Source: Streptomyces sp. ISL-87
Lineage (GTDB): Bacteria; Actinomycetota; Actinomycetes; Streptomycetales; Streptomycetaceae
Assembly (NCBI RefSeq): GCF_018614095.1
Contig: NZ_JAGGOY010000008.1
Span: 124,001 to 188,000, forward strand
Direction: 5' to 3'
DNA: 64,000 nt
The stretch's first letter is position 1; each line of letters starts with the position of its first letter. Below are positions 9,900 through 17,421 of the stretch, piece by piece. Under the pieces are notes generated by a model. It searched no databases. It worked only from the letters and a program-made list of their open reading frames with translations, and had not been told where the DNA came from. The position numbers and the translations under genes are program-made.

Positions 9900-10028
9900 C
9901 CGCCCCGGGTTCCGCGAGCGAAGAACCACGCCCCAAGGCTAGTTGACTCAGTGTCAGAGTCCAATCACGGTAACGACAGGGGCCTATCGGCATATTTATA
10001 TTTGTAGGCCCCACCGAGAGGGGCCCTT

Positions 10029-10790
10029 ATGGACCTGGCCCTGCTGCGCACCTTCGTCGCCGTGCACCGGGCCGGCTCGTTCACCCGGGCCGCCGCGTTC
10101 CTCGGGCTGTCGCAGCCCGCCGTCACCTCGCAGATCCGTACCCTCGAACGCCAGCTGGGCCGCCCGCTCTTCCACCGCCGGGCCCGCGGGGTCATCCCGA
10201 CCGCCGTCGGCGACGAGCTCGCCCACAAGGCCGCCCCGCACCTCGATGCCCTGCTCCAGATCGCCGAGACCGAGCGGGAGGCGGCCGGCGCACTGCGCAC
10301 TCTGCACGTCGCCGGGCCGCCCGAGTTCCTGTGCCTGCGCGTGCTGCCCGCGCTGGCCCCTCTCGTCGGCCAGGGGCAGACCCTGCGCACCGCCCTGCGG
10401 GCCGACGCCGAGGAAACCCTCGACGAGCTCGCCGCGGGCCGCCACGACCTCGTCGTCACCAACGCCCGGCCCCGCGGCGGGCTCTTCGCCGCCACCGCCC
10501 TGTGCGACGAGGAGCACGTCCTGGTGGCCGCGCACTACTGGGCCGCCCTGGTCGGCTCGGACCGGCTGCGCGACAAAGACCCGGCCGCCCTCGACGGCAT
10601 CCCTCTCGTCGAGGTCCACGAGAGCCTGCCGCTCGTCACCCGCTACTGGGCCGCTGTCTTCGAGACCCGGTGTTCGCGGAGGTCGGGGCACCCGTGCGCG
10701 TTTCAGAAGCGGAACTCTGGGCCACTCTTCTCCCATGACCGAACGTCCCGTCGTCAAACGCACCGCCCGCGCGATCCTGCTCGACGGTGA
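10029..10790 (+). CDS. LysR-family regulator, C-terminal domain truncated
   Basis: The first ~60 residues are a typical LysR winged helix (LALLRTFVAVHRAGSFTRAAAFLGLSQPAVTSQIRTLERQLGRPLFHR). The effector-binding lobe begins normally (TLHVAGPPEFLCLRVLPALAPL, GRHDLVVTNARPRGG), and similarity to LysR proteins stops at VTRYWAAVFETR, about residue 211. What follows (CSRRSGHPCAFQKRNSG...) is Arg/Ser-rich and reads out of frame through the start of the Nudix gene, overlapping it by 56 bases. LysR proteins are usually 290-310 residues, so roughly the last 90 residues are missing, as after a deletion. AT-rich sequence at 9990-10003 and an ATG after GAGAGGGGCCC mark the 5' end. DNA binding may survive; effector response probably does not. 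Confidence 0.65.
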   Translation: MDLALLRTFVAVHRAGSFTRAAAFLGLSQPAVTSQIRTLERQLGRPLFHRRARGVIPTAVGDELAHKAAPHLDALLQIAETEREAAGALRTLHVAGPPEFLCLRVLPALAPLVGQGQTLRTALRADAEETLDELAAGRHDLVVTNARPRGGLFAATALCDEEHVLVAAHYWAALVGSDRLRDKDPAALDGIPLVEVHESLPLVTRYWAAVFETRCSRRSGHPCAFQKRNSGPLFSHDRTSRRQTHRPRDPARR

Positions 10791-11214
10791 CGACCTGATC
10801 CTCATCAAGCGCACCAAGCCCGGCGTCGATCCGTACTGGGTCACCCCCGGCGGGGGAGTGGAGTCCTCGGACGCCACCGTCGTCGACGCGCTCCACCGAG
10901 AGGTCCACGAAGAGCTCGGAGCGAAGATCACCGATGTGGTGCCCTGCTTCGTCGATACCGTCGAGCACATCGCCGACGCCGGAGTGACCGGCGTCAAGGT
11001 GCAGCACTTCTTCGTCTGCCACCTAGAGTCGATGGACCCCAGCCAACGGCACGGCCCCGAGATCGACCAGCCCGAGGGCGAGTACGAGATCGTCCGCGTG
11101 CCCTTCAGCCGGGTCGGCATCGCCACCGTCCATCTCGTCCCGCTGTCCCTGCGCCACTACCTCGACGGCAACATCGAAGGCGTACGCGCCATGCACGCCC
11201 CCGACCTGGGCTGA
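10735..11214 (+). CDS. Nudix hydrolase
   Basis: 159 residues. The Nudix box is GGGVESSDATVVDALHREVHEELG (about 40-63): it keeps the GX5EX7REVXEELG pattern apart from a Ser/Asp-rich start (G-G-V-E-S-S-D), so metal-dependent hydrolysis of a nucleoside-diphosphate-linked substrate is likely. The N-terminal RARAILLDGDDLILIKRTKPG fits the family. ATG 10735 lies inside the tail of the truncated LysR frame. The terminator at 11225-11254 follows. Substrate unknown. Confidence 0.8.
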   Translation: MTERPVVKRTARAILLDGDDLILIKRTKPGVDPYWVTPGGGVESSDATVVDALHREVHEELGAKITDVVPCFVDTVEHIADAGVTGVKVQHFFVCHLESMDPSQRHGPEIDQPEGEYEIVRVPFSRVGIATVHLVPLSLRHYLDGNIEGVRAMHAPDLG

Positions 11215-11224
11215 TCCCTCTTCC

Positions 11225-11254
11225 CTGAGGCCGACGGGAGCCCGTCGGCCTCAG
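11225..11254. terminator. Bidirectional terminator containing the hmp stop codon
   Basis: CTGAGGCCGACGGG (11225-11238) pairs with CCCGTCGGCCTCAG (11241-11254). It separates the converging Nudix and flavohemoprotein genes; the TGA of the latter (11251-11253) is within the right arm. Confidence 0.75.
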
Positions 11255-12435
11255 TCGGCGACGCCCGCCAGCTCCTCCAGCGCGTCGTAGCGGATCCGCT
11301 GTTCGGGGATCCCGATCCGCTTGAGGGCGTCCACACCGCTGCGGATCATCGCCGGCGGCCCCGAAATGAACGCGTCGTACGAGCTCCACGGCCCGTGCTC
11401 GCCGATCGCCTGCGGTAGCTGCCCGGCCAGCCCCTCGCCGACCACCGGGCGCACCGACAGCCACGGATGCGAGCGCTGCAACCCGAGCAGGGTGTCCTTG
11501 TCGTACAGGTCGTTGTCACTGCGCGCCCCGAAGAACACCTCCACCGGGCGCCGCTCACCGTGCTCGGCCACGTCTTCGATCAAGGCCTTGATGGGGGCGA
11601 TGCCGGTGCCGCCGCCCAGACACAGCATCCCGTTGTCGGTGCTGTGGTCCACCACCATCGATCCCGCCGGCGGCCCCAGCCGCAGCACATCGCCCGGCCG
11701 GGCGTGCCGCACCAGCGCGTTGGAGACCCAGCCCGCCGGCACGGCCTTCACGTGGAAGGACAGCAGTCCGTCGGCCCGCGGCGCCGAGGCGAAGGAGTAG
11801 TGCCGCCACACCCGCGGCCACCACGGGGTCTCCAGGCTGGTGTACTGGCCCGCGAGGAACGCGTACGGCTGGTCCGGGCGGACCGTCAGCACGGCGATGT
11901 CCGGGGTGCGCAGATCGTGGGAGACCACCTCCGCGTGCCACCACGCCCGGGACTTCACCTCGTCCTCGGCCGCCGCGTCGATCATGATCTGGGAGATCGC
12001 GGTGTACGCACGCACCCACGCGGCCTCCGTCTCGGGCCCCCAGGTCAGCTCCGCGTACCGGGCCAGCGCCCCGACCAGGGCCTCACCCACCACGGGATAG
12101 TGGCCCGGCAGGGTGCCGTACTTCCGGTGGCCGGTGCCCAGCCGGGACAGATAGGGGCCGAGCACCTCAGGGTTGTCGATGTGCTCGGCGGCCGTCAGCA
12201 GCGCCTTCAGCAGCCGGTCACGCTGCACGTCCATGGCGGCGGGGAACAGGCCCCGCAGTTCCGGGTGCCCGGTGAACACCAGGGCGTAGAAGTACGAGGT
12301 CACCTTGTCGGCGACAGGGCCGATTTCCGCGAGGGTCCGGCGGATGAGCAAGGCGTCCGGGGAGGGCTCGACTTCACCGCCCCCGGAGGGTATCCGGCCC
12401 GTCCCTCTGGCCGATCTGGTGGGCGGAGCGTCCAT
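11251..12435 (-). CDS. Flavohemoprotein (globin plus ferredoxin-reductase domains)
   Basis: 394 residues: globin domain (about 25-155) and an FAD/NAD(P)H reductase domain (about 160-394). The globin has proximal-helix motif LGTGHRKYGTLPGHYPVVGEAL, with the haem-binding His in GHRKYG. The reductase has RHYSFASAP (FAD), LGGGTGIAPIKALIEDVAE and FFGARSDNDLYD (NAD). Such proteins detoxify nitric oxide by dioxygenation to nitrate, or act as oxygen/redox proteins. ATG 12435, preceded by GCGAGG, is preferred; ATG 12456 is possible. The first ~25 residues are low-complexity. No linked nitrosative-stress regulator is seen. Oriented toward the Nudix gene, sharing a terminator. Confidence 0.87.
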   Translation of the reverse strand: MDAPPTRSARGTGRIPSGGGEVEPSPDALLIRRTLAEIGPVADKVTSYFYALVFTGHPELRGLFPAAMDVQRDRLLKALLTAAEHIDNPEVLGPYLSRLGTGHRKYGTLPGHYPVVGEALVGALARYAELTWGPETEAAWVRAYTAISQIMIDAAAEDEVKSRAWWHAEVVSHDLRTPDIAVLTVRPDQPYAFLAGQYTSLETPWWPRVWRHYSFASAPRADGLLSFHVKAVPAGWVSNALVRHARPGDVLRLGPPAGSMVVDHSTDNGMLCLGGGTGIAPIKALIEDVAEHGERRPVEVFFGARSDNDLYDKDTLLGLQRSHPWLSVRPVVGEGLAGQLPQAIGEHGPWSSYDAFISGPPAMIRSGVDALKRIGIPEQRIRYDALEELAGVAD

Positions 12436-12574
12436 TCGGTGCCTCGCTTCGAGCATCTCGGTCGGTCTGCACACTCCACGGCCTCGATCCGTGGTTCCGG
12501 GTTCCACAGCGTGCCAGCCCCCTGAGGGCCTCGCGGGGGAATGCGGAAAATCCCGTTTCGAATCACCTTTCCCC

Positions 12575-13225
12575 TTAAGATGCCTCAACTCCCGGGGGCG
12601 CCAACCCCAATAGCTGGTATGCCTCCCGCAGATCGCGGCCCTCGTAGACATACGTCGCCCGCTCCGCCAGGTACGGCCGCGCGTTGACCGCCACCGATCT
12701 CGGCACCGCCTCGAAGAGCACCGCATCGGTCCGCGAATCCCCGTACGCGACGCAGTCGGCCCGGTTCACCCCGAATCGCGCGCAGAGCCGGTCCGCCACC
12801 TCGACCTTGCCCTCCGGGGTCAGGATGCCGGCCACATCCATGGGCCCGGTGAACGGCACCGACGGGTAGACCGAGCCGTGCGCGGCATGCGCGCCCCATT
12901 CCAGGAGCAGCTCCACGAAGAACGACGGCGACAGCGAGATCACCGCGCAGTAGTCGCCGCGCTCATAGATCTCCCGCCACACCTCCCGGATCCCCGCAAG
13001 CCAGGGGGACCCGTCGAACGCCGCCCGGACATGCGCCGGAGTCAGCTCCACCCACAGGGCATGCGCCGCGACGGAGAACTCCTGCGGGCTGATCTCCTGC
13101 TTGGCGAACGCGCGCTCCAGCTCGCCGATCTCGGCGCTCACGCCGATCTGCCGGGATATCTCGACCGGCGCCGCTGAGCCGTACATCAGCGTCCCGTCGA
13201 GGTCGAAGAGGTGCAGGAGAGTCAT
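12575..13225 (-). CDS. HAD-superfamily phosphatase
   Basis: 216 residues. Motif I HLFDLDGTLM (Asp nucleophile, about residues 6-15), motif II VISLSPSFF, motif III lysine in TPEGKVEVADRL, and motif IV CVAYGDSRTDAVLF are all present, with a helical cap between motifs I and II, as in SerB-like phosphatases. ATG 13225 is set by motif I, which must lie near the N-terminus. It diverges from the GNAT gene at 13329, and two parS sites occupy the 103-base gap between them. Substrate unknown, probably a small phosphorylated metabolite. Confidence 0.83.
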   Translation of the reverse strand: MTLLHLFDLDGTLMYGSAAPVEISRQIGVSAEIGELERAFAKQEISPQEFSVAAHALWVELTPAHVRAAFDGSPWLAGIREVWREIYERGDYCAVISLSPSFFVELLLEWGAHAAHGSVYPSVPFTGPMDVAGILTPEGKVEVADRLCARFGVNRADCVAYGDSRTDAVLFEAVPRSVAVNARPYLAERATYVYEGRDLREAYQLLGLAPPGVEAS

Positions 13226-13259
13226 AACAGCTGAGGCTAGCCGGTCGGAGCCGTGCGGA

Positions 13260-13275
13260 TGTTTCACGTGAAACA
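13260..13275. other. parS: parS site 2
   Basis: Exact TGTTTCACGTGAAACA, 20 bases centre-to-centre from site 3, between divergent HAD and GNAT genes. Confidence 0.93.
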
Positions 13276-13279
13276 GCGA

Positions 13280-13295
13280 TGTTTCACGTGAAACA
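13280..13295. other. parS: parS site 3
   Basis: Exact TGTTTCACGTGAAACA within a 22-bp palindrome (CGA/TCG flanks). The pair with site 2 would place two ParB dimers about two helical turns apart, on the same face of the DNA. Confidence 0.93.
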
Positions 13296-13328
13296 TCGGC
13301 CCCAAATCCTCTGGACGGCCTTCGGCCG

Positions 13329-14243
13329 ATGATCCAATCTGAGCCGGTGACACCACCACAACTCACCGACCTGCCGATCCGCGCACTGACCGTGGACGAT
13401 CTCCTCCACTGCGCCGACCTGTCCCAAGACCGCGGCTGGCCGCGTGAGGACCACAAGTGGGGGCTCCTCCTCGCCGCCGGAGACGGCTACGGCATCGACG
13501 CCCACGACGGACAGGGCCTTGCCGCCGTCTGCGTCGTCACCCGGTACGGGCACAGCCACGCGGAACCTGACCTCGCCTCCATCGGAATGGTGCTCGTCGC
13601 CGAGCGCTACGCCCGACAGGGCCTGGGCCGCCGCCTGATGACGTACATCTGCGACGAGGTCCTCAAGGGCATCCCCCTGACCCTGCACGCCACCCCTTAC
13701 GGCCGCCCCCTCTACGAGGAACTCGGGTTCGACGCCACCGGCCGGGCCGAGATGCTCGTAGGCACCTTCCGCCCCGGCCCCGACTCCCCCGACGCCCCCG
13801 AGGCGGCCGTCGGCGTGATTCGGCCGGCCACCGCACGAGACCTCCCGCGGATCCTCCGCCTCGACGCCGAGGTCTTCGGCGCCGACCGGACTCACATGAT
13901 CACGCGGCTGCCGGCCTTCGCGGACCAGCTGCTCGTCGCCGAGGACGCCACCGGCGACCTGATCGGCTACGCCGCCCTCTGGCCCAATATGCAGACCCAT
14001 GTCATCGGCCCGCTGATCGCCGGCGACACCGCCGGAGCCCAGGCGCTCGTGACCGCCCTCGCCGCAACCACCGAGCGGCCCCTGCGTACGGATGTGGATG
14101 TGCGCCACGAGGAGCTCCTCGGCTGGCTCAAGGACCGCGGCCTCGACTCCGTGGCCTTCAACGCCGTGATGACCCGCGGCATCCCCGGCCTGCCGGGCGA
14201 CTGGACCCGCCGCTGGGCACCGCTGACCGTGGCCGCCGGCTGA
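13329..14243 (+). CDS. Tandem GNAT acetyltransferase
   Basis: 304 residues with two GNAT folds. The N-terminal domain (about 15-155) contains IGMVLVAERYARQGLGRRLMTYI, the acetyl-CoA pyrophosphate loop Q-x-x-G-x-G/A, and YGRPLYEELGFDATGR. The C-terminal domain (about 160-300) has VIRPATARDLPRILRLDAEVFGADR and TDVDVRHEELLGWLKDRGL but a weaker CoA site, like acetyltransferases that keep one active domain. ATG 13329 follows the parS pair. The next GNAT gene begins 16 bases after its stop, suggesting cotranscription. Substrate not predictable. Confidence 0.82.
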   Translation: MIQSEPVTPPQLTDLPIRALTVDDLLHCADLSQDRGWPREDHKWGLLLAAGDGYGIDAHDGQGLAAVCVVTRYGHSHAEPDLASIGMVLVAERYARQGLGRRLMTYICDEVLKGIPLTLHATPYGRPLYEELGFDATGRAEMLVGTFRPGPDSPDAPEAAVGVIRPATARDLPRILRLDAEVFGADRTHMITRLPAFADQLLVAEDATGDLIGYAALWPNMQTHVIGPLIAGDTAGAQALVTALAATTERPLRTDVDVRHEELLGWLKDRGLDSVAFNAVMTRGIPGLPGDWTRRWAPLTVAAG

Positions 14244-14259
14244 GATGAGGAACCCCGCC

Positions 14260-14721
14260 GTGACCGACACCTCCGAGCTGTCCATCCGCCCCGCGACCGA
14301 GGACGATCTGCCCGCCATCGTCGCCATGCTCGCCGACGACCCGCTGGGAGCCGCCCGCGAGTCCCCGGACGACCTCACCCCGTACATCGCGGCCCTCAAG
14401 CGCCTGACCGACGACCCGAACCAGCACCTGGTCGTGGCGGTCCGTGCGGGCCGGGTCGTGGGCACCCTCCAGCTCACCATCGTCTCCGGCCTGTCCCGCA
14501 AGGGGGCCACCCGCTCCATCATCGAAGGCGTCCGCGTCCACGCCGACGAACGCGGCGGCGGCCTCGGCACCCGGTTCATCGAGTGGGCCATCGACCAGTC
14601 CCGCCGGGAGAACTGCCAACTCGTCCAGCTCACCTCGGACGTGAGCCGCACCGACGCCCACAGGTTCTACGAGCGGCTCGGGTTCACCGCCTCGCACGTC
14701 GGATTCAAGCTGCAACTCTGA
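14260..14721 (+). CDS. GNAT-family N-acetyltransferase
   Basis: 153 residues, single GNAT domain: LSIRPATEDDLPAIVAML at the start, VVGTLQLTIVSGLSR, the CoA loop VRVHADERGGGLGTRFIEWAI (about 90-110) and YERLGFTASHVGFKL at the end. GTG 14260 is preferred because the ATG at 14245 overlaps ATGAGGA, which is a well-placed ribosome site for the GTG. Probably cotranscribed with the preceding tandem-GNAT gene. Substrate unknown. Confidence 0.82.
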   Translation: MTDTSELSIRPATEDDLPAIVAMLADDPLGAARESPDDLTPYIAALKRLTDDPNQHLVVAVRAGRVVGTLQLTIVSGLSRKGATRSIIEGVRVHADERGGGLGTRFIEWAIDQSRRENCQLVQLTSDVSRTDAHRFYERLGFTASHVGFKLQL

Positions 14722-14777
14722 CCACGGGAAACCGGCAGGCCGGGTCGCTGTGGGCGGCCCGGCCTACGATCGGGAGG

Positions 14778-15953
14778 ATGAGCCCCCGCCTCCCCCTCAT
14801 CACCACCGCCGAGCGCCGCCACCGGCTCGGGCGCCGACACCGCCTGGCTCCCTCGGCCCATGCCGCCACCGTCCCCCAGGCAGCGGACGCCGTCGTCGCC
14901 CTGCACGCCACGGACGCCGCGACCGTCTTCCTCTCCGCGCGCGCCCGGCTCACCGAAAGCAGCCCCGCCGCGATCGAACGGGCTCTCTACGAGGACGTCG
15001 GCCTCGTCCGGCTGCTCAGCATGCGCAACACGCTCTTCGCCGTCTCCACCGAACTCGCCCCCTACGTCGACGCGTCCACCGCACGGGGTATCGCCGTCAA
15101 GGAGCGCCGCACCCTCCTCAAGCACCTCTACGAGGACGGCCAGGGGCTCGACGCCGACTGGCTGGCCCAGGCCGAGGCGGCCGCGCTCGACGCACTCGAC
15201 GCCCGGGGCCCCTCGACCGGCAGCCAGCTCTCCGCCGCCGTGCCCGCGCTGCGCCAGAAGATCACCATGGCGCGGGGAAAGAAGTACGAGACCGAGACCG
15301 GCGTCGCCACCCGCGTCATCCGCCTCCTGGCCGCCGACGGCCGGATCCGCCGCGACCGGCCCCGCGGATCATGGACCTCCAGCCAGTTCCGCTGGGTCCA
15401 CACCGAGCCCTGGCCCGCGCTGCCGGCCGCCGAGGCCCGGGCCGAGATCGCGCGCCGCTGGCTGTACGCCTACGGTCCCGCAACCGAAGCCGACCTCAAG
15501 TGGTGGACCGGCTGGTCCCTCACCGACGTCCGCAAGGCCCTCGCGGCCGTCGGCCCCGACCAGGTACGCCTCGACGACGGCGGCACCGGCCTGGTCGGCC
15601 CCGGGGACACCGCGCCCGAGCCCGCCCCGGAACCATGGGCCGCCCTGCTGCCCGGCCTGGACCCCAGCGGCATGGGCTGGGCGGACCGCGGCTTCCACCT
15701 GGACCCGGCCCATCGGACCGCCCTCTTCGACTACGCGGGCAACGCCGGTCCGACCGTGTGGTGGAACGGCGAGATCGTGGGCGGCTGGGCCCAGCGCCCG
15801 GACGGCGAGATCGTCTGGCGGCTGCTCGGCGACCCCGGCCGCGCCGCCGAGCAGGCCATCATCGCCGAGGCCGCCCGGCTCGCCCTGTGGGTGGGCGACG
15901 CCCGCATCACTCCGCGCTTCCGCACCCCGCTGGAACGCGAACTCGTCGCCTGA
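14778..15953 (+). CDS. Winged-helix DNA-binding protein of the AlkZ/YcaQ-related family
   Basis: 391 residues of the HTH_42 superfamily. Seen: an N-terminal RRHRLAPSA, VVALHATDAATVFLSARAR, LVRLLSMRNTLFAVS, and several winged-helix segments including GVATRVIRLLAADGRIRRDRPRGSWTSSQFRW and EARAEIARRWLYAYGPATEADLKWWTGWSLTDVRKAL. The C-terminal VWWNGEIVGGWAQRPDGEIVWRLL matches the group. Characterised relatives (AlkZ, YcaQ) are DNA glycosylases that unhook interstrand crosslinks; the QxQ/QxD-type active site of AlkZ is not obvious here, so only DNA binding is safe to infer. ATG 14778 follows GGGAGG with no spacing, an unusual start context. Confidence 0.72.
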   Translation: MSPRLPLITTAERRHRLGRRHRLAPSAHAATVPQAADAVVALHATDAATVFLSARARLTESSPAAIERALYEDVGLVRLLSMRNTLFAVSTELAPYVDASTARGIAVKERRTLLKHLYEDGQGLDADWLAQAEAAALDALDARGPSTGSQLSAAVPALRQKITMARGKKYETETGVATRVIRLLAADGRIRRDRPRGSWTSSQFRWVHTEPWPALPAAEARAEIARRWLYAYGPATEADLKWWTGWSLTDVRKALAAVGPDQVRLDDGGTGLVGPGDTAPEPAPEPWAALLPGLDPSGMGWADRGFHLDPAHRTALFDYAGNAGPTVWWNGEIVGGWAQRPDGEIVWRLLGDPGRAAEQAIIAEAARLALWVGDARITPRFRTPLERELVA

Positions 15954-15990
15954 GCCGGAGCCGGCCCGCCCTGATCCGGAAGACAGGCCC

Positions 15991-16030
15991 CTAGGGGGTG
16001 TCCGGCGGATCAGGGTCGGACACCCCCTAG
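15991..16030. terminator. Bidirectional terminator, 14-bp stem
   Basis: CTAGGGGGTGTCCG (15991-16004), 12-base loop, CGGACACCCCCTAG (16017-16030), between two converging genes. The TAG stop of the hydrolase gene (16027-16029) is in the right arm. Confidence 0.8.
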
Positions 16031-17412
16031 CCGATGCCGCGCCAGCCCTGCGGGTCCACGCCGCCGGGCACCGGGGCCTGGGCGTCGTACGGCTCCCGTG
16101 TGAACACGAACGAACCCAGATCGAGGTTGCTCACCGAGCCGTCCGGCCGCCGCACGGCCCTCAGCGTCTCCCCCGCGAAGTAGCCGGACAGGCCCGTCCA
16201 CCCGCCGTCCGGCTCCGCACGGAACCGGGCCGCACGCCCGCTCACACCGACCGGGCCGAGTTCCAGCTGCCCGTCCGCCGTCAGCCGCACCACGTGTGCC
16301 GCCGTACCCCAGTACCAGGGGCCGCACAGCTCCAGCGCCACCGGATCGGCCTCCCGGAACGGCCGCCACGGTTCCGGGAACCGCGGCTCCGCCGCCGCGA
16401 CGATCCCCACGAGGTCCGCGGCGACCGTCGTGGCCGGCAGCCCCGATGTGCAGTTCGCCAGCACCACCGCCGCCGCGTCGTCCGCCTCGCTGAGCCACAG
16501 CCCCGCGACGAACCCCGGCAGCGATCCGCTGTGCCCGACGAGCCGTCGCCCGCCGCTGTCCACCAGCTGCATCCCGAGCCCGTACCCGAACTCGGCGATC
16601 CCCGGCTCCAGCGGAGCTGCCGACGTACGCATCTCCCGTACCGTCTCCGCACTCAGCACCCGCTCGTCGCCCCGTGCGAGGAACACCGCGAACCGCGCCA
16701 AGTCCCTTGTCGTGGACCACAGCTGACCGGCCGGAGCCATCAGCCCGAGATCCTCCATGGGCTCCGGCATGATCACGTCCGCCCAGGGGTGCACCGCCCA
16801 GCCGCCCGTGTGCGGGGCCTGCGGCAGCACCGTCGTACGGTCCATCCCCAGCGGCTCCAGCACCTCGGCCCGCAGCGCCTCCTCCCAGGACTTGCCCCGG
16901 ACGGCCTCGACGAGCGAACCCAGCAGCGTGTAGCCCGGGTTGGAGTAGTGGAACCGCATGCCGGGCTCGTGCCGGAAGGGCTCCTCGCCCAGCACGTCGG
17001 AGAGCCGCGGACGCAGCGCCGCCGGCGTCCGCTCCCACCACTCGCCCGGTGTCTCCGCCGCCAGCCCCGAGGTGTGGGCCAGCAGCTGACCGACGGTCAC
17101 CTCTGCGGCGCCCGTTCCCGGCAGGTGCTTCTCCAGCGGATCCCCGAGTCCCAGCAGGCCCTCGTCCCGCAGCCGCATCACCAGAACGGCGGTGAAGGTC
17201 TTGGTGATCGACCCGATCCGGTACTGCACGTTCCCGTCGGGCCGCTGCCCCTCGACGGAGGTCCGCGACCCCTCCCAGACCACCTCGCCACCGCGCACCA
17301 CGGCCGCCACCACCGACGGCGCCCGGCCTTCGCTCTGAGCGACGGCGATCCGGTGCCTCAGCGCACGCCGAGTGGCAGGGAGCAGTTCCAGATCTTCAGA
17401 AAGGGCATCCAT
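16027..17412 (-). CDS. Serine beta-lactamase-fold hydrolase (class C / esterase type)
   Basis: 461 residues: transpeptidase-like domain (about 15-340) and a C-terminal lipocalin-like domain (about 345-455; FREADPVALELCGPWYWG, FRAEPDGGWTGLSGYFAGE). Catalytic motifs: SITK (S-x-x-K, about 68-71) in YRIGSITKTFTAV, HYSNPGY (Y-x-N), and HSGSLPGF in place of the K-T-G motif. No signal peptide is visible, so it is probably cytoplasmic, more like esterases or D-aminopeptidases than a resistance enzyme. ATG 17412 is 10 bases from the dnaB stop on the same strand, so it may be cotranscribed with dnaB. Confidence 0.82.
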   Translation of the reverse strand: MDALSEDLELLPATRRALRHRIAVAQSEGRAPSVVAAVVRGGEVVWEGSRTSVEGQRPDGNVQYRIGSITKTFTAVLVMRLRDEGLLGLGDPLEKHLPGTGAAEVTVGQLLAHTSGLAAETPGEWWERTPAALRPRLSDVLGEEPFRHEPGMRFHYSNPGYTLLGSLVEAVRGKSWEEALRAEVLEPLGMDRTTVLPQAPHTGGWAVHPWADVIMPEPMEDLGLMAPAGQLWSTTRDLARFAVFLARGDERVLSAETVREMRTSAAPLEPGIAEFGYGLGMQLVDSGGRRLVGHSGSLPGFVAGLWLSEADDAAAVVLANCTSGLPATTVAADLVGIVAAAEPRFPEPWRPFREADPVALELCGPWYWGTAAHVVRLTADGQLELGPVGVSGRAARFRAEPDGGWTGLSGYFAGETLRAVRRPDGSVSNLDLGSFVFTREPYDAQAPVPGGVDPQGWRGIG

Positions 17413-17421
17413 GGCCGGATG

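Noticed and set aside
9985-10005. AT-rich CATATTTATATTTG before the LysR gene as a regulator site
   Set aside because: Not a clear T-N11-A palindrome; more likely a promoter element, but no defined pair was found.
12570-12590. Possible NsrR half-site AAGATGCCTCA upstream of the flavohemoprotein
   Set aside because: Only one half-site is visible and it overlaps the HAD gene's 3' end; too weak to call.
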